A DNA stretch of 64,000 nt from Fibrobacter sp. UWT2. GTDB taxonomy: Bacteria; Fibrobacterota; Fibrobacteria; Fibrobacterales; Fibrobacteraceae. Location of the stretch: positions 124,001 to 188,000 of the forward strand of contig NZ_FRBF01000001.1 in the NCBI RefSeq assembly GCF_900142545.1. Direction: 5' to 3'. The position numbers were made by a program, and so were the translations under genes. The notes below the pieces were generated by a model. It ran no database searches. It had not been told where the DNA came from and was given only the letters and a program-made list of their open reading frames with translations. Positions 62,448-64,000 of the stretch are shown here, piece after piece (position 1 is the stretch's first letter; each line of letters starts with the position of its first letter).

Positions 62448-64000
62448 ATGAAGATGTTTAATAAAATCTGGCAATCTGCCGTAATCGCATCGATGGTCGT
62501 CGCTCCGCTCACATGGTCGGCGGTGACCATCTACATGTGTGGCGACTCCACCATGCAGGACTGGAACGAAGGCTACTATCCCAAGCAGGGACAGGGGCAG
62601 GATTTCCATTTCTGGTTTGATCCGACCAAGGCGGCGGTTGTGAACCGCGGCCAAGGTGGCATGTCGCTCGGTGGCGGCGGTAAGGCCAAGGATGGCAGCA
62701 CAGCTGTCGGTTATTATGACATGTTCTTCAAGAAGGGCTGTTCTGCCGGTAACTGCATTGCTGAAAAGCTTCAGGCGGGCGACTATGTCGTAATTCAGTT
62801 CGGTATTAACGACGTGAGCTACAGTACCGAAGATTTCTTTGCTTCGAACATGAAAAAGATGGTGAGCGATGTCCGCGCGAAGGGCGCGTACCCGATTATC
62901 ATGAGCCCGATTCGCCGCCTGTATTACGATTCCCCGACGCAGATTCATAACAGCTACCGCGGTTATCCGGCGCTCAACAAGAGCCTCGCCGAAGAACTCA
63001 ACGTGCCGTTTATCGACATGAGCGAGATGGTCGCGAACTACATGATTTCGGTGGGCGAGCAGTATGCGGCTCAGTTCATCTTCAACTATGCGACCAAGGC
63101 AGAATACAGCAATCTTGGCAGTGACCAGACGGACCAGGTGCACTTGCAGATGAACGGTGCGAACGCTTTCGGGCGCATTATTACCGAACAGATGCGCGCC
63201 CACAGTGACCCGATTGTGAAAAAACTCGGTGACTATATGGCACCCATGTACCAGGTCGAAGTCAAGGTGAGCCCCGAAGGTGCTGCTGAAGCGACTTCGA
63301 TTAACGCCTATTACCCGAAGGGCATGACCGTGATGCTCAAGACTATTCCGAAGAGCGGCAAGAAGTTCTTGGGCTGGTACGACGGTAACGGCAACAAGGT
63401 GGGTGCCCCGAGCCGTTCGAACGTGAAGTCTCCTTACATTCATACGTTCGTGATGGGTAGTGCCTCGACGCAGTTCACGGCGGTTTACGAGGGCGGAACG
63501 GCGCAGAAATATACCGGCGATGGTGCTGCGTTAACCGCATTCCCGACCACGACCCCGAAGAGCCTTGACGATGTGACCTTTGTTCCGTTTACCCCGATTG
63601 AAGGCAGTACGCAGGATACGGTGAAAATTGACAAGGATATCAAGAAATTCTTTGATGCAAGCACTCCGGATACGGCAGGAATCGGCTGGACTCAGAACGA
63701 ATGGACTGGCTTTACGGGCGAAGGCTATTACAATCTGGATAATACGAATGCCTCGTTTGCCGCATATAAGGTCAAGTTCCCAGGCGCAGGCTATGTGACG
63801 CTTGCGGTGCGCTATGCAAACGGCGGATCGTCGGATCGTATGTTCAATGCTTATTTGGACCATGATTACCTTGTGAGTGCACCGCCGACGGGTGGTTGGG
63901 ACAAGTGGGATACCGCCTACGTGGTGATGGATGCTCCGCAAGGTGAAGCCGAACTCAAGATTATGTCGCTTACAAGCGATGGCGCTCCGAATCTAGATGC
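62448..64000 (+). CDS. CE12-type rhamnogalacturonan acetylesterase with CBM35-like module (3' end cut by window)
   Basis: The frame is open to the last base (517 codons visible). The signal peptide covers about the first 25 residues. The SGNH catalytic blocks are clear: CGDSTMQDW (Ser34), NRGQGG (Asn66), FGINDV (Asn121) and DQVHLQMNG (Asp229, His232). An InlB-like or immunoglobulin-like segment (VEVKVSPEGAAEATSI) precedes a CBM35-like module (from about 410, GWTQNEWTGFTGEGYYNLDN) nearly the same as that of the PL11 enzyme. It removes acetyl groups from rhamnogalacturonan so that the lyase can act. The SD is weak; ATG 62454 is an alternative. Confidence 0.9.
   Translation, partial: MKMFNKIWQSAVIASMVVAPLTWSAVTIYMCGDSTMQDWNEGYYPKQGQGQDFHFWFDPTKAAVVNRGQGGMSLGGGGKAKDGSTAVGYYDMFFKKGCSAGNCIAEKLQAGDYVVIQFGINDVSYSTEDFFASNMKKMVSDVRAKGAYPIIMSPIRRLYYDSPTQIHNSYRGYPALNKSLAEELNVPFIDMSEMVANYMISVGEQYAAQFIFNYATKAEYSNLGSDQTDQVHLQMNGANAFGRIITEQMRAHSDPIVKKLGDYMAPMYQVEVKVSPEGAAEATSINAYYPKGMTVMLKTIPKSGKKFLGWYDGNGNKVGAPSRSNVKSPYIHTFVMGSASTQFTAVYEGGTAQKYTGDGAALTAFPTTTPKSLDDVTFVPFTPIEGSTQDTVKIDKDIKKFFDASTPDTAGIGWTQNEWTGFTGEGYYNLDNTNASFAAYKVKFPGAGYVTLAVRYANGGSSDRMFNAYLDHDYLVSAPPTGGWDKWDTAYVVMDAPQGEAELKIMSLTSDGAPNLD

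Overview
The window looks like chromosomal DNA of a Fibrobacter species or close relative from a gut or rumen. The evidence is a lipoprotein with the Fibrobacter major paralogous domain (55160-56776), a TIGR02147-type regulator paired with a serine-rich lipoprotein (6964-9358), further Ser-linker lipoproteins, secreted GH30, PL11 and CE12 enzymes against xylan and pectin, and recurring TATATTT promoter elements. No rRNA operon, intact insertion sequence, prophage or CRISPR array is visible. One tRNA (Arg, anticodon TCT) is present.

Layout. 1-5717: tail of a prepilin cluster, a GT2 glycosyltransferase, three small cytoplasmic proteins, and glnK-amtB read from a strong sigma-54-type promoter. 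5927-9467: tatA-tatC, then the TIGR02147 regulator/lipoprotein pair. 9539-12572: queC-queD-queE behind a probable preQ1-I riboswitch, and a frameshifted diguanylate cyclase. 12716-16749: biotin operon bioA-bioW-bioF-bioD. 16746-25975: two transcription regulators, exported redox or hydrolase proteins, a Bcr/CflA transporter, and a cluster of MBL-like protein, Rrf2 regulator, Zn-macrodomain and class M sirtuin. 26041-28078: arsenic operon. 29087-30961: an AbiE toxin-antitoxin module with 19-bp direct repeats, a small membrane protein and a YafQ remnant. 30978-41601: a redox island of exported flavodoxins, a monooxygenase-like protein, a CMD-cupin lipoprotein, an SUMF1-flavodoxin fusion and a DUF4405 membrane protein, around a LysR regulator. 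41644-45659: a second complete bioA-W-F-D operon. 45685-48560: a cation efflux protein and a GH30 xylanase. 48687-54981: carA-pyrG-carB with a leader peptide and attenuator. 55160-59294: lipoprotein, tRNA-Arg, groES-groEL. 59523-64000: PL11 rhamnogalacturonan lyase and CE12 acetylesterase (cut by the window end).

The most unusual signals are regulatory. Five dyads of form TATGC-N7-GCATA lie at an almost constant distance (56-57 bp, or 62 bp to the -10 core in one) upstream of AT-rich -10 elements. They tie the exported flavodoxin and redox genes into what looks like one LysR regulon. The car operon has a leader ORF that crosses a U-rich tract and a terminator and overlaps carA by ATGA, which resembles pyrBI-type UTP-sensing attenuation. 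Several genes have an identical short distance from TATATTT to ATG and no Shine-Dalgarno, suggesting leaderless transcripts. The biotin operon duplication carries a likely gene-conversion tract and REP-like insertions in one copy only.
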